Assembly: GCA_040506195.1 (NCBI GenBank)
Contig: JBEVXH010000001.1
Coordinates: 248,001 to 312,000 of the forward strand
Reading direction: 5' to 3'
DNA: 64,000 nt
From: Thiodiazotropha sp040506195
GTDB lineage: Bacteria > Pseudomonadota > Gammaproteobacteria > Chromatiales > Chromatiaceae
Of this stretch, positions 54,591-64,000 are shown one piece after another. Under the pieces are notes generated by a model. The model ran no database searches and had not been told where the DNA came from. It was given only the letters and a program-made list of their open reading frames with translations. Numbering within the stretch: the stretch's first letter is position 1; every line of letters starts with the position of its first letter. A program made the position numbers and the translations under genes.

Positions 54591-56900
54591 TTATTCACGA
54601 GCCAACAAGGTCACTAATTGGGCATGCCCCTGCCGTGCCGCCAGATCAGCGCTTGTTTCTCCATCGTGGCTGATCAGCGAAACATCGGCGCCGTGGCGGA
54701 TCAGAAGTCGCGCTATCTCGATGTAACCCTCGAGGGCGGCAAACATGAGAGGCGACCAGCCGTCATGGTTATTCCAATTAGGATCCACTCCTTGATTCAG
54801 TAACAATTCTGCAACTTGTGTGTGTCCATTCCAGGCAGCCGCCATTAAGGGAGTATTTCCATCCAGATCGGCCAGATTCACTTTAGCCCCGTTTTTCAGC
54901 AGGGAGCTGACAATTTGATGGTGACCTCTCACAGCAGCATAAAACAGGGCTGTCCATCCCTCCTGGCTCTGCTGGTTGATTTGCGGCGTCTCGCTGATTA
55001 ATAGATCAACGAGATCCAGGCGCCCCGTCCAGGCTGCCTTCATGAGGGCTGTTTCGCCACTACTGCTGACACTGTCGACAGGGGCGCCCGCAAGCAGAAG
55101 CTGCAGGACTTCCTGTCGATCACCATCGTTAATTGCAGCTATCAAATCATCGCTTGCGGGCCGGTTGACAGCCTGCGATCCGATTCCACGTTCTGGTTTA
55201 GTTTCTGACATCTTTGTGGTTGTTTCTTCAAACGCTGCGATTGTTGACGTCTTTTCGATAGCTGTAACCGGCTTCTGAGTCTGGGGAGCGGCAAGGTGTA
55301 CCCTGTCTTTCAATTGGCTATTCAAGGCCGTTTCAGCCGGCGTCTCGTTAATCTGGAGGTCGCTTGTCGAGGATTCGGCTTCGGCGTGCTCCGACTGAAC
55401 CGGTACCTGATGTGCCGGATCTGTGTGCAATCGTTCCTCTTCCGGGAGAGACACACGGGTCGGCGTTGATGGCAATTGACTTTCTATCCTGCCGTCAGTT
55501 TCACTCATTACCGGCTTTTTCAATGCCAGATCGAGTTGTGACTCGGTGACGACCTTCACAGCCCTCCCTTGTCGTACCGCTTCACCCTGGTTCGTCAAAG
55601 GGTGCTGACCCGCTTTGTTCGGACTCGCTTTTTCGCTTACCCCTGATTGCTTATCACTATCGGACAGCATTGGGCCGGGATGATCGGCAGCAAGGGCCTG
55701 TTTATCGATCTCCTCGATATCCGTTCTCGTGCGTGAAGCGTCACCCACCTGATCGTTGATTGATTCAGTCTCTTCCGGGGATTCGACTTTAACAATATCG
55801 GTGAAGTCTGCCCCCCGTATCGATTCGGAAGACAGAGGCGGCACATCACCTGCCCCATCGACATCCTGTGATCCAGACAGTGCAACCTGTGACGGCGGCC
55901 TGTTGGATCCCACCGGACTCTCTTGCAGCCAAATCACCCACACACACGCTAAAATAATAACTGCCAGCAGACCATCCCTCAGCCACTGAATAACGGGATG
56001 GCGTTTCATCGAATGCCGAGGTATTACCGGCATGCCGGAATCCGTTGACTGGGATAACGGCTCAGTGTCGGCACCGAACTGGATACTCGTATCTTCATCC
56101 AGCAATATGAACCTGGAAACCTCTTCGACGACTTCCCTGGTTACCTGCTGTTTGCTCAGATTTGCAGCGCAAAACAGGCAGAGATCGCAAATATGATTAA
56201 TGACCCGTGGAACACCTCCGGATAGCGCGAAGATTGATTTCAACGCCTGACTGTCGAACAGGGCCGGAGCTTCGTGTCCGGCGATTTTCAGACAACGGGC
56301 AATCATGGTGCACATATCCTGATGATCGAATGGCTCCAGGGTGAAGTGTTCACCCCAAGGAGGAGTGAAAAGCACGTGCCCCATATCGTCGATCTTTTGC
56401 ATCAGTTGTGGAAGTCCTGCCAAAATCAAGGTGCAGGAGACGCCCTGAATTCGGTTTGAGGCATGCCAATCGAGTAGCTCCTCCAGGGTATCGTCAGCGA
56501 GATGATCAGCCTCATCGAGAATTATGACAGGATGCACACCCTGACCTACAAGCGCTGCCATTCCGTTTCTGATTTGCACCGCATACTCATCGGAGAGGGC
56601 ACTCTTTACCGGGATGTCAAACGCATCTCCAATCAACATCAGCAAATCGTCTGCGCGCAATTGCGGCTTATCGACGAACACCCATTGAATGTTACTCTCT
56701 TCATGAACCAACAGGTGCTTCAGTAACGCCGTCTTGCCCGTACCTGGCGCACCGCTAAGCAATATCACAGGTGCCTGTTGCCGAATCGCAGCGTAAATAC
56801 GGTCACGGGATTGTCGCACCGGCAATGTCAGGTAATAAAAGGCGGGATCGGGCGTGATGTTGAACGGCCGCCGCCTCAATTTAAAGTATTCCTGGTACAT
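54591..56900 (-). CDS. ExeA/GspA-like AAA ATPase fused to ankyrin repeats
   Basis: 769 residues in three parts. N-terminal ExeA-type AAA ATPase (1-265) with MYQEYFKLRRRPFNITPDP, Walker A GAPGTGKT (50-57) and Walker B VIILDEADHL (125-134). A membrane helix (310-325, LLAVIILACVWVIWL). A periplasmic low-complexity linker (330-580), then five to six ankyrin repeats (584-769, GETALMKAAWTGRLDLVDLLI). ExeA proteins normally end in a peptidoglycan-binding domain and place secretins; here ankyrins replace it. It lies 68 bases after an OmpA lipoprotein gene on the same strand, so the two may act together in the envelope. Confidence 0.88.
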   Translation of the reverse strand: MYQEYFKLRRRPFNITPDPAFYYLTLPVRQSRDRIYAAIRQQAPVILLSGAPGTGKTALLKHLLVHEESNIQWVFVDKPQLRADDLLMLIGDAFDIPVKSALSDEYAVQIRNGMAALVGQGVHPVIILDEADHLADDTLEELLDWHASNRIQGVSCTLILAGLPQLMQKIDDMGHVLFTPPWGEHFTLEPFDHQDMCTMIARCLKIAGHEAPALFDSQALKSIFALSGGVPRVINHICDLCLFCAANLSKQQVTREVVEEVSRFILLDEDTSIQFGADTEPLSQSTDSGMPVIPRHSMKRHPVIQWLRDGLLAVIILACVWVIWLQESPVGSNRPPSQVALSGSQDVDGAGDVPPLSSESIRGADFTDIVKVESPEETESINDQVGDASRTRTDIEEIDKQALAADHPGPMLSDSDKQSGVSEKASPNKAGQHPLTNQGEAVRQGRAVKVVTESQLDLALKKPVMSETDGRIESQLPSTPTRVSLPEEERLHTDPAHQVPVQSEHAEAESSTSDLQINETPAETALNSQLKDRVHLAAPQTQKPVTAIEKTSTIAAFEETTTKMSETKPERGIGSQAVNRPASDDLIAAINDGDRQEVLQLLLAGAPVDSVSSSGETALMKAAWTGRLDLVDLLISETPQINQQSQEGWTALFYAAVRGHHQIVSSLLKNGAKVNLADLDGNTPLMAAAWNGHTQVAELLLNQGVDPNWNNHDGWSPLMFAALEGYIEIARLLIRHGADVSLISHDGETSADLAARQGHAQLVTLLARE

Positions 56901-56968
56901 TCGACGCAGATCTACAGCCTAGGAAGTTGCCGAGTGAGAATTCATATCCATGACACTCCGTATACGCT

Positions 56969-57469
56969 CTAGTTTTCGATAATGACTTCCACTCGCCTGT
57001 TTCGCTTGCGTCCTTGAGGATTATCGGAACCGTCTGGATTGGTATTGGGGACAATGGGTCTGCTTTTGCCAAACCAGGCAATTACAATGCGTTCTTTGAG
57101 TATGCCGCTGAACACCAGCGCACGGGCAACACTTTGCGCACGGCGCTTTGAAAGCGCAAGATTGAAACCCTCTCCACCGATGGCGTCGGTATGGCCTTCT
57201 ACAGCAATATTTCTCGAAACATATTGGGTATGGTTTATCACCTCTGCTATCTTGTGCAACTTGGTCTTGGCTTCCGGTTTCAATCGATCACTGTTGTACT
57301 CGAAAAGCAATACTTCAGGGAAGATGATCTCCACACCCCGGTCGATTTGCTTAACCTCTACTTCGAATTCCTCAATTTCCTTTACCAAGATTCGGTTTTC
57401 CAGGTTGGCACAACCGGACAGCAAAAATAGGCCACAGAACATAACAACTGTTTTATTGCTCTTTTTCAT
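56969..57469 (-). CDS. OmpA-family peptidoglycan-associated lipoprotein
   Basis: 166 residues from the ATG at 57469 (MKKSNKTVVMFCGLF). A lipobox LLSGC gives an N-terminal lipidated cysteine. The OmpA domain shows LFEYNSDRLKPEAKTKLHKIAEVI, the peptidoglycan-binding EGHTDAIGG and RKRNRRVEV. It anchors the outer membrane to peptidoglycan. The frame extends 9 codons upstream without a better start. Confidence 0.92.
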   Translation of the reverse strand: MKKSNKTVVMFCGLFLLSGCANLENRILVKEIEEFEVEVKQIDRGVEIIFPEVLLFEYNSDRLKPEAKTKLHKIAEVINHTQYVSRNIAVEGHTDAIGGEGFNLALSKRRAQSVARALVFSGILKERIVIAWFGKSRPIVPNTNPDGSDNPQGRKRNRRVEVIIEN

Positions 57470-57973
57470 AGATAACCCTCTGGGGTCCACAGACATGGCA
57501 GTAGCATAAACTGACGACCGGACAACTCAACCCACTCCTCAATAATAGACTGAATAAAACCACATTATTAGCCGTTCCCACTTACTTGACAACAGAAGCT
57601 GTTTCACAACAGTTGAATCTTGAATTTTTGTAAATAAATCAGCTCGGGTGCTTGTCGTTCAGGCAGATATTTGTTGATGCATAACTTGTGTACATCTGAC
57701 AGAAACACGCATAAAACGAGGTTTACGTGTGAGTTCCATTGCAATGTATGCCTTCCTCATAGCCTGATACTCACAAATTCCCCGATCACCGAAGGCAGCA
57801 AAAAAAAGTTCACGCCAAGTCCCCTTCATATTGGCGGTCGATCAATGGTCCTTTAAAACGTAATATTTCGTAAACACTGACAGCCATCAATAACCACAAG
57901 AGAATAGACAATTGACACTTCGCTAGGGCCTGTTAACACTAAATCGCTCCAAGGGCTGTATAATCAACCTGCT
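57470..57973. other. Intergenic region before the YgiQ gene
   Basis: 504 bases, A+T-rich, no gene supported. It ends with a dispersed repeat (57923). Confidence 0.45.
57923..57955 (+). repeat. Dispersed repeat, copy 5
   Basis: CTAGGGCCTGTTAACACTAA followed by a decayed right half. It sits just upstream of the ygiQ-like start codon at 57974. Confidence 0.65.
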
Positions 57974-60097
57974 ATGCCGCAGCCAAAAAACATCTTCTCT
58001 TATCGCCCCTACTGGGCCGCCCGTTTCGGCATCTCTCCGGTGCTGCCGATGAGCAGGGCGGAGATGGATGACCTCGGCTGGGACAGCTGCGACATCATCA
58101 TCGTCACCGGCGACGCCTATGTGGATCATCCCAGCTTCGGGATGGCCCTGGTGGGGCGCCTGCTGGAGGCGCAGGGCTTTCGCGTCGGCATCATTGCCCA
58201 GCCCGACTGGCAGAATGGCGAAGCCTTCCGCAGACTAGGAAAGCCAAACCTCTTTTTCGGTATCACAGCCGGCAATATGGACTCCATGGTCAATCACTAC
58301 ACTGCCGATCGCCGTATCCGTAGCGACGATGCCTATACGCCCGATGGGGAAGCGGGCAAACGACCGGATCGTTCGGTAATCGTCTATGCGCAACGTGCCC
58401 GGGAGGCATACAAAGGCGTACCTGTCATTATCGGCGGTATCGAGGCCAGTCTGCGCCGGATAGCCCACTACGATTACTGGTCAGACAAGGTACGACGATC
58501 GATTCTGCCCGACTCAAAGGCCGATCTGCTGCTGTACGGCAATGCCGAGCGGGCTCTGGTCGAACTCGCACACCGCCTGGCGACTGGTGAGGGGATCGAT
58601 CAGATTCGGGATATTCGGGGCACTGCCTTCATGCGGCAGGGTGCGGCGGATGGATGGATCGAGGTCGACTCCACTCAGCTTGACGAACCCGGCATGAAAG
58701 CCGATCATCCCGACCCTTATCCTGCAGAACCCGAATGCGGCAAGGCTGCCAGGATCACACCCCATACCAGACCACGGCGACACCCGCGTGAGCGTACCGT
58801 GATACGTCTCCCTTCTTACGATCAGGTTGTGCAGGATGAGGTCATCTACGCCCATGCCTCGCGGGTTTTCCATCTGGAGACCAATCCGGGCAATGCACGC
58901 GCCCTGACCCAACAGCATGGAAAACGGGATGTCTGGCTCAATCCACCGCCGATCCCGCTCACCACAGAGGAGCTGGACAGGATTTATGAACTCCCCTATA
59001 CCCGCAAGCCCCATCCCAGTTACGGAGAAGCGCGCAACCCGGCCTGGGAGATGATCCGGCATTCCGTCAACATCATGCGTGGCTGTTTCGGAGGCTGTAC
59101 CTTTTGCTCCATCACCGAACATGAGGGCCGGATTATTCAGAGCCGCTCAGAAGATTCGGTGGTACGTGAAGTGGAGGCCATCCGCGACCAAGTCCCGGGA
59201 TTCACCGGCAACATCTCGGATCTCGGCGGACCAACCGCCAATATGTACCGTTTGGCCTGTCAGGACAAATCCATCGAGTCTGCCTGTCGGCGCCTCTCCT
59301 GCGTCTATCCCGGTATCTGTGGCAATCTCGACACCAACCATCAACCACTGATCGATCTCTACCGGCGAACCCGCAAACTCCCGGGGATCAAGCGTATATT
59401 CATCGCTTCAGGACTCCGCTACGACCTGGCGATACGCTCTCCCGAATATATCCGCGAGCTGGTCACCCATCACGTGGGGGGATATTTGAAAATCGCCCCG
59501 GAACATACCGAATCCTCTCCCTTGAGCATGATGATGAAACCGGGCATCGGGAGCTATGAGCGCTTTAAAAAACTGTTTGATAAATACTCAGCCCAGGCCG
59601 GCAAGGAGCAATACCTTATCCCCTACTTTATCGCTGCCCACCCCGGAAGCAGTGATCAAGACATGCTGAATCTTGCCCTATGGTTGAAAGCCAATAACTT
59701 CAGACCGGATCAGGTTCAAGCCTTTCTGCCCACTCCCCTGGCAATCGCCTCAGCCATGTACCACACCGGAAAGAATCCACTGCGGAAGCTCTCACGACGC
59801 AGCGCAAACGTGATTGTGGCAAGGGGACTGAAACAGCGCCGGCTGCACAAGGCGTTTCTGCGTTATCACGACCCAAAAAACTGGCCTTTGATACGTGATG
59901 CCCTGACCCGCATGGGACGCTACGATCTGATCGGCAATGGTAAGCGGCATCTCGTCCCCAAATGGCAGCCAAAACCGGGGCATGGCGCATCGGAACCTAA
60001 GCGACAAAACCGGCCGGGGCACGTAAACCGGTCAAAAGGCATGCAGGGCAAAAACAGAATTATCGGCCAAGGAAAGGCCCGACGAAGACGCAATTAA
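57974..60097 (+). CDS. ygiQ: YgiQ-family radical SAM protein
   Basis: 707 residues. The N-terminus DDLGWDSCDIIIVTGDAYVDHPSFG is a B12-binding-like fold; the radical SAM motif CFGGCTFCS (residues about 374-382) follows. The C-terminus is basic (GKARRRRN). YgiQ is widespread but its reaction is not known. It is independent of its neighbours. Confidence 0.93.
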   Translation: MPQPKNIFSYRPYWAARFGISPVLPMSRAEMDDLGWDSCDIIIVTGDAYVDHPSFGMALVGRLLEAQGFRVGIIAQPDWQNGEAFRRLGKPNLFFGITAGNMDSMVNHYTADRRIRSDDAYTPDGEAGKRPDRSVIVYAQRAREAYKGVPVIIGGIEASLRRIAHYDYWSDKVRRSILPDSKADLLLYGNAERALVELAHRLATGEGIDQIRDIRGTAFMRQGAADGWIEVDSTQLDEPGMKADHPDPYPAEPECGKAARITPHTRPRRHPRERTVIRLPSYDQVVQDEVIYAHASRVFHLETNPGNARALTQQHGKRDVWLNPPPIPLTTEELDRIYELPYTRKPHPSYGEARNPAWEMIRHSVNIMRGCFGGCTFCSITEHEGRIIQSRSEDSVVREVEAIRDQVPGFTGNISDLGGPTANMYRLACQDKSIESACRRLSCVYPGICGNLDTNHQPLIDLYRRTRKLPGIKRIFIASGLRYDLAIRSPEYIRELVTHHVGGYLKIAPEHTESSPLSMMMKPGIGSYERFKKLFDKYSAQAGKEQYLIPYFIAAHPGSSDQDMLNLALWLKANNFRPDQVQAFLPTPLAIASAMYHTGKNPLRKLSRRSANVIVARGLKQRRLHKAFLRYHDPKNWPLIRDALTRMGRYDLIGNGKRHLVPKWQPKPGHGASEPKRQNRPGHVNRSKGMQGKNRIIGQGKARRRRN

Positions 60098-60273
60098 AAA
60101 CACTATAGCGTCAGGCCCATGTAGAGATGTGCGGTAACAAGCAAATAGTGTTCAACCGCTGCCTCATCGCCATGACCCAGCTCCGTTACAGCGGGTTTCG
60201 ACGCCACTTTTTTTATATATTTTACAATATGTTGAATACACACTAACAGAGCAACAATTTACTCCATAAGCGG

Positions 60274-60302
60274 CTTGAAAAAAGCGGCTGTCAGGACCAT
60301 AT
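60274..60302 (+). promoter_or_regulatory. Sigma-32 (RpoH)-like promoter of hsp20
   Basis: A -35 CTTGAAA (60274-60280), 14-base spacer and a -10 GACCATAT (60295-60302), close to the sigma-32 consensus (CTTGAAA, CCCCATnT). The start of transcription would be near 60309, leaving a short leader with AAGGAGGT before the ATG. Confidence 0.6.
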
Positions 60303-60340
60303 TCATAGTAGGGACGGGTAGTTTTTTAAGGAGGTTAATC

Positions 60341-60784
60341 ATGAACATCACACGTTATGACCCATGGCGCACAATGGAAGATTGGCGTCAGGAATTAGAC
60401 CGTGCGTTCCACCCGCTCCTGCAACGAGATGACGATACCTCTCGCGTAGTAGGAGGCGATTGGGCACCTGCGGTTGATATCAAGGAAGAGGATAACAGGT
60501 ATGTCATTCGAGCCGACATTCCGGGCGTTAAACCGGAAGATATCGAGGTCACCATGGAGAATGGTGTATTGACGATCCGCGGCGAGCGTAGATTTGAAGA
60601 GACCGAAGAGCGAGAGAACTTCAGACGTATCGAACGCTCTCATGGCATCTTCTATCGTCGTTTCTCACTGCCGGATAACACCGATGCAGAGGCTGTTGAG
60701 GCAAGCGGCAAGGATGGTGTGATCGAGGTCATCATCCCGAAAACCCAGGAAAAACAGCCAAAACGTATCGAGGTGACCCATTAA
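60341..60784 (+). CDS. Small heat-shock protein, Hsp20/alpha-crystallin family
   Basis: 147 residues from the ATG at 60341, which follows AAGGAGGT; the open frame upstream is not used. The alpha-crystallin domain (about 40-140) has PAVDIKEEDNRYVIRADIPGV and the C-terminal I-x-I-type tail (PKRIEV). It prevents aggregation of unfolded proteins. It is preceded by a sigma-32-like promoter and followed by a strong terminator. Confidence 0.96.
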   Translation: MNITRYDPWRTMEDWRQELDRAFHPLLQRDDDTSRVVGGDWAPAVDIKEEDNRYVIRADIPGVKPEDIEVTMENGVLTIRGERRFEETEERENFRRIERSHGIFYRRFSLPDNTDAEAVEASGKDGVIEVIIPKTQEKQPKRIEVTH

Positions 60785-60821
60785 GGCGTTGAGTCTTTGT
60801 AAACGACGCAGTTAATCTAAT

Positions 60822-60850
60822 ACCCTCTCTCAACAGAGAGGGTTTTTTTA
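60822..60850 (+). terminator. Intrinsic terminator after hsp20
   Basis: ACCCTCTCT-CAAC-AGAGAGGGT stem followed by six or more T. Confidence 0.92.
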
Positions 60851-60912
60851 TAGCCATTAAAAAGCGCTATCCACGGATACGGTGGTAATCAGGATGTTCA
60901 GGACGGCAAAGG

Positions 60913-61533
60913 TCAGAAGCTGAAGATCAAACCCAGATTGGTTTCGAACTGCGGAAAGGCATCACCCTCGATCTGCAGATTACAACCGGGATCACAGAAC
61001 AGGCTCTCGTTGGAGTCGATCAGGGTACTGTAGCCGCGCATCTCGAAACGGATGCCAAGCCGCTCAGTGGGATACCATTTCAGGCCACCGCCAACACTGA
61101 GGGAGAAGCGGGTTTCGTCATCATAACCCCTGTGAGAGGGATTCATGAAGGTCATCCCGAGGCCACCGGTGATATAGGGAGTGATCTTCTCCTCGTAATA
61201 GTCGAGGGAATAGACATCCACCGTACCTCCCAGGTGTACATAATGGATATCCAGACCGAAGGCGTTATCCGGATCGGTGGTATCAGCCAGCGACGAATCC
61301 TGGTGGCTGTAGAGAAATTCGTAACGGGTTGAATCGGAGGCAGCCCGACTGATGGTAAAACCCCAATCTGTGGTGTTATCGATATCCAGACGGTTGTTGC
61401 GATTGTCGAGTTCAAAGGATCCGCCAAAGCGGTGTCCGGTGAAGGGGGTGAACTCAAGGCCACCGGCGGCCAGCAGACTCGAAGGACTGGCGACCGACAG
61501 CAACCAAACTGTTAAAAATGAGACTCTGTACAT
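60913..61533 (-). CDS. Outer-membrane beta-barrel protein
   Basis: 206 residues from the ATG at 61533 (MYRVSFLTVWLL), with a signal peptide to about SLLAAG. Alternating hydrophobic strands and a C-terminal phenylalanine (GLIFSF) fit an eight-stranded OmpW/OmpX-like barrel. A CDPGC pair could form a disulfide in a loop. Function unknown. Confidence 0.78.
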   Translation of the reverse strand: MYRVSFLTVWLLSVASPSSLLAAGGLEFTPFTGHRFGGSFELDNRNNRLDIDNTTDWGFTISRAASDSTRYEFLYSHQDSSLADTTDPDNAFGLDIHYVHLGGTVDVYSLDYYEEKITPYITGGLGMTFMNPSHRGYDDETRFSLSVGGGLKWYPTERLGIRFEMRGYSTLIDSNESLFCDPGCNLQIEGDAFPQFETNLGLIFSF

Positions 61534-61614
61534 GGTGACAAGATTGAAGTTAGACGTTTCACACCGGTAATTATTGTTAAGAAACATGAAAATTACCTGG
61601 TATCACATCACAAG

Positions 61615-62457
61615 TTAGTCGCCTGAAATCTTAAGCGCTTGTTTATATAGTATATTTTTTTTGATACCTGATACCCTGGATGCTAATGAGACGGCCTGTT
61701 TGAGAGGTAGTTCCGCCATCAGTGTGATCAGCATTTGCTCAATATCGACCTCAATGCGTTCCCCGGCCTCGCCCGTGGCGCCCCTGATCAGGATGACAAA
61801 TTCCCCTTTTTGCTGATCCCTGTCCTGCTGCAGCCGCTCCGAAAGACTCTCCAGACTGCCCCTGAGAATGGTTTCATGCAGCTTGGTCAATTCCCGGGCA
61901 ATGACCCCTTCCCTGCCGGTTCCGAACACCTCGCACATAGCGGCGACTGAATCGACCACACGGTGACTCGATTCGTAAAACACCAGGGTGGAAACCTCGT
62001 CCGCAAAGGTTTGTAGCCAAGCGAGCCTTTGGCGGGTCTGTCGCGGTGGAAAACCGAGAAACATAAATCGGTCGGTGGGAAGACCGGAGGCCGAGAGTGC
62101 ACAGATCAGCGCACTTGCGCCCGGCACTGGAACAACACGACCACCTCGCTGTATCAGTTCCCTGACCAATGGGAAGCCGGGATCACTGATCAACGGTGTA
62201 CCCGCATCGGAGACCAGTGCAATCGACTGACCGGCATCGAGAATCTGTAACATCATCTCCAGCTTGGCGTGTTCATTGTATTGATGAAAGGCGCGTAGCG
62301 GCGTATTGATGCCGTAGTGCTTGAGCAACGGTCTCGTATGTCGTGTATCCTCAGCTGCAATGAAGTCGACTTGCTTGAGCGTTTCCAGCGCACGCTGCGA
62401 AATATCCTCAATATTGCCGATTGGTGTGGCAACAACGTAAAGTACGCCCTTTGACAC
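61615..62457 (-). CDS. rsmI: 16S rRNA 2'-O-methyltransferase RsmI
   Basis: 280 residues from the GTG at 62457 (SKGVLYVVATPIGNIED). The tetrapyrrole-methylase-like fold has VSDAGTPLISDPG and GFPPRQ. It methylates C1402 of 16S rRNA. It is divergent from lpoA, as in many Gammaproteobacteria. Confidence 0.94.
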   Translation of the reverse strand: MSKGVLYVVATPIGNIEDISQRALETLKQVDFIAAEDTRHTRPLLKHYGINTPLRAFHQYNEHAKLEMMLQILDAGQSIALVSDAGTPLISDPGFPLVRELIQRGGRVVPVPGASALICALSASGLPTDRFMFLGFPPRQTRQRLAWLQTFADEVSTLVFYESSHRVVDSVAAMCEVFGTGREGVIARELTKLHETILRGSLESLSERLQQDRDQQKGEFVILIRGATGEAGERIEVDIEQMLITLMAELPLKQAVSLASRVSGIKKNILYKQALKISGD

Positions 62458-62508
62458 AACTGTTCCTGATGTAGAATGGACACACCATCCTGCCACAGAT
62501 ATCAAACC

Positions 62509-64000
62509 ATGCAAATTGACCGACTCATTCAACTGCTGCCTGTCGTATTGCTCCTCGTGCTTCAGGGGTGCACCACCGCGCCCAAAATCACACCCTCCGA
62601 GCCCCTGGAGCTACCGGCACATGTCAGGCTTCAGATCGACCTGATGTTGGAGAGCGGTGATTTTGCCGGTGCCGCGCAACAACTGGAATCCTTGGCCGAT
62701 GAAAACGTCTCACCACAACGTGAATGGCTGTTGCTGGAAGCGGCTGACTACTGGCTCAAGGCTGACGACAAGGCCAGGAGCCATATATTGGTTGAGCAGC
62801 TTGGATCCTTTGATGGGGACCCGGACTTTGTCCTCAAATGGCGCATGCTGCGCACCGAGATCGCCGTATCCGAGGGGGATATCGAAACCGCACTCGACCT
62901 GATGGAGCCGGCGCCGGAGGAGGATGCGCCCCTTATTCTGCGTCAGCACTATCATAAAAATATGGCCGAGATTTTCCGTCTGTCGGGAAATCTGCTTGAA
63001 AGCGCGAGCGAACTCGATGTGCTCGATCTGCTGTTGGAGCAGGACGAAGAGGCCCGCCTGGCATCTCAGCAGCTGTTGGTGCAAACCCTGTCGAGCATGA
63101 CCGACACTGCGCTCAGTATGCTGCAGCCTCAGCCACCTGCCACATTGATCGGGTGGATGGAACTGGCCAAGATCATCAAACTGCAGACAACCGACCCAAC
63201 AGAACTGAGCACTCATCTGGCGGCATGGCGGGATCGCTTTCCCCAGCATCCGGCATTGCAGTCCCTGCTCGCCGGATACCTGGAGCAACAGGGTTTGAGC
63301 AGTGAAGACCATATAGCCATTCTGCTGCCCCGCAGCGGACCCTATGCCAAGGTGGCGGCGGCCGTTCGAGATGGTTTTATGGCAGCCTGGTATCAGCAGC
63401 CTGCACTGCAAAGACCCAGTTTGCAGTTCTATGACAGCAGTGAGTTGAAAGATACCCTTCACATCTATCAGCAGGCCATTTTGCAAGGTGCGAAAATGAT
63501 CGTCGGTCCCCTCAACAAGGATGCTGTCAAGATGTTACTGAGTCTGGAGTATCTGGATTACCCCGTGTTGGCGCTTAATCAAGTCGATGATCCCGAACTC
63601 AACCACGCCAACCTGTTTCAGTTCGGTCTTGCGCCCGAAGATGAGGCCCGACAGGCTGCTGAGCGTGCCTGGCTGGAAGGTCACAGGACAGCCCTCGTGC
63701 TGACACCGGGCGGACAATGGGGTGATCGCATCGCCAGGAGTTTCCGTGAGCGCTGGTCGGCCCTGGGCGGAAAGGTGATGGAACAACAACAATACAATGC
63801 TAAAGAGAACGACTTTTCCGTTCCTATTCGAATGCTACTCAATATCAATGAAAGTGAAGCTCGAACCCATGCCCTGAAAAAACTGCTGGGGCGTCAAATG
63901 GAATCCGAATCCCGCGCACGAAAGGACGCTGATTTTATCTTTCTCGCCGCTCGCCCGCAGAAAGCCAGACAGATACGCCCTCAACTCAGATTCTTTCATG
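62509..64000 (+). CDS. lpoA: Penicillin-binding protein activator LpoA (partial)
   Basis: The ATG at 62509 opens a frame that runs to the window end (497 residues visible). Signal peptide with lipobox LQGC, an N-terminal TPR-like domain (about 30-270) and a periplasmic-binding-protein-like domain (about 275 on, DHIAILLPRSGPYAKVAAAVRDGF). LpoA is an outer-membrane lipoprotein that activates PBP1A. Confidence 0.93.
   Translation, partial: MQIDRLIQLLPVVLLLVLQGCTTAPKITPSEPLELPAHVRLQIDLMLESGDFAGAAQQLESLADENVSPQREWLLLEAADYWLKADDKARSHILVEQLGSFDGDPDFVLKWRMLRTEIAVSEGDIETALDLMEPAPEEDAPLILRQHYHKNMAEIFRLSGNLLESASELDVLDLLLEQDEEARLASQQLLVQTLSSMTDTALSMLQPQPPATLIGWMELAKIIKLQTTDPTELSTHLAAWRDRFPQHPALQSLLAGYLEQQGLSSEDHIAILLPRSGPYAKVAAAVRDGFMAAWYQQPALQRPSLQFYDSSELKDTLHIYQQAILQGAKMIVGPLNKDAVKMLLSLEYLDYPVLALNQVDDPELNHANLFQFGLAPEDEARQAAERAWLEGHRTALVLTPGGQWGDRIARSFRERWSALGGKVMEQQQYNAKENDFSVPIRMLLNINESEARTHALKKLLGRQMESESRARKDADFIFLAARPQKARQIRPQLRFFH

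Overview
The window is a gammaproteobacterial chromosome segment, interrupted at a tRNA gene by a 10.6 kb integrated element. The evidence for Gammaproteobacteria is EF-P with both EpmA and EpmB, LpoA next to RsmI, the LdtD-MepK pair, the rpsU-yqeY-dnaG-rpoD block, the hisBHAFIE-tatABC order and a GacA/RsmA-type small RNA. Enterobacterales are unlikely, because hisI and hisE are separate genes and the synteny differs. A free-living or symbiotic Chromatiales-like lineage is plausible but is inference.

Layout: 1-3364 holds a truncated arsM-like methyltransferase with its ArsR repressor, then the murein genes mepK-like and ldtD. 3679-6297 holds epmA, efp and epmB, i.e. EF-P and the two enzymes that beta-lysylate it. 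6302-11908 holds tsaD, divergent from rpsU-yqeY-dnaG-rpoD. At 11983 lies a tRNA with anticodon CAU, into whose 3' half an element has integrated (12015-22652, 46-bp direct repeats at both ends). The element carries a tyrosine integrase, two immunity-like genes, an unknown gene, an AlpA-type regulator, a striking array of about 17 short palindromes inside an open frame, a two-tyrosine HUH replication initiator, a GGCT-like small protein and a 1340-residue STAND NTPase with a C-terminal PD-(D/E)xK nuclease-like domain. The last is the likely defence cargo.

22792-31719 is mainly signalling: a rhodanese lipoprotein-like exported protein, a CHASE histidine kinase with a single-domain response regulator, then a TonB receptor, a YfiR-like periplasmic protein and a CHASE8 hybrid kinase that look like one sensory module. 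31859-35703 has small exported proteins, a sigma-54 activator, a LysR regulator and a pentapeptide protein. 35780-41315 is the his-tat cluster (minus strand). 41592-46126 holds a metallo-beta-lactamase-fold hydrolase, dtd, a proline iminopeptidase and bipA, with a candidate Csr/Rsm-type sRNA and its GacA-like box between the last two. 47028-54569 is a complete moxR-DUF58-DUF4381-batABCD operon. 54591-57469 encodes an ExeA-like ATPase fused to ankyrin repeats and an OmpA lipoprotein. The end holds a YgiQ radical SAM protein, a heat-shock hsp20 gene with a sigma-32-like promoter, an outer-membrane barrel protein, rsmI and the start of lpoA.

A dispersed repeat starting CTAGGGCCTGTTAAC occurs at five places; three copies supply the TAG stop codon of the neighbouring gene, and one copy is a 223-bp MITE-like element. 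The most interesting signals are the palindrome array (18931-19220), the STAND-nuclease protein and the Rsm-like sRNA.
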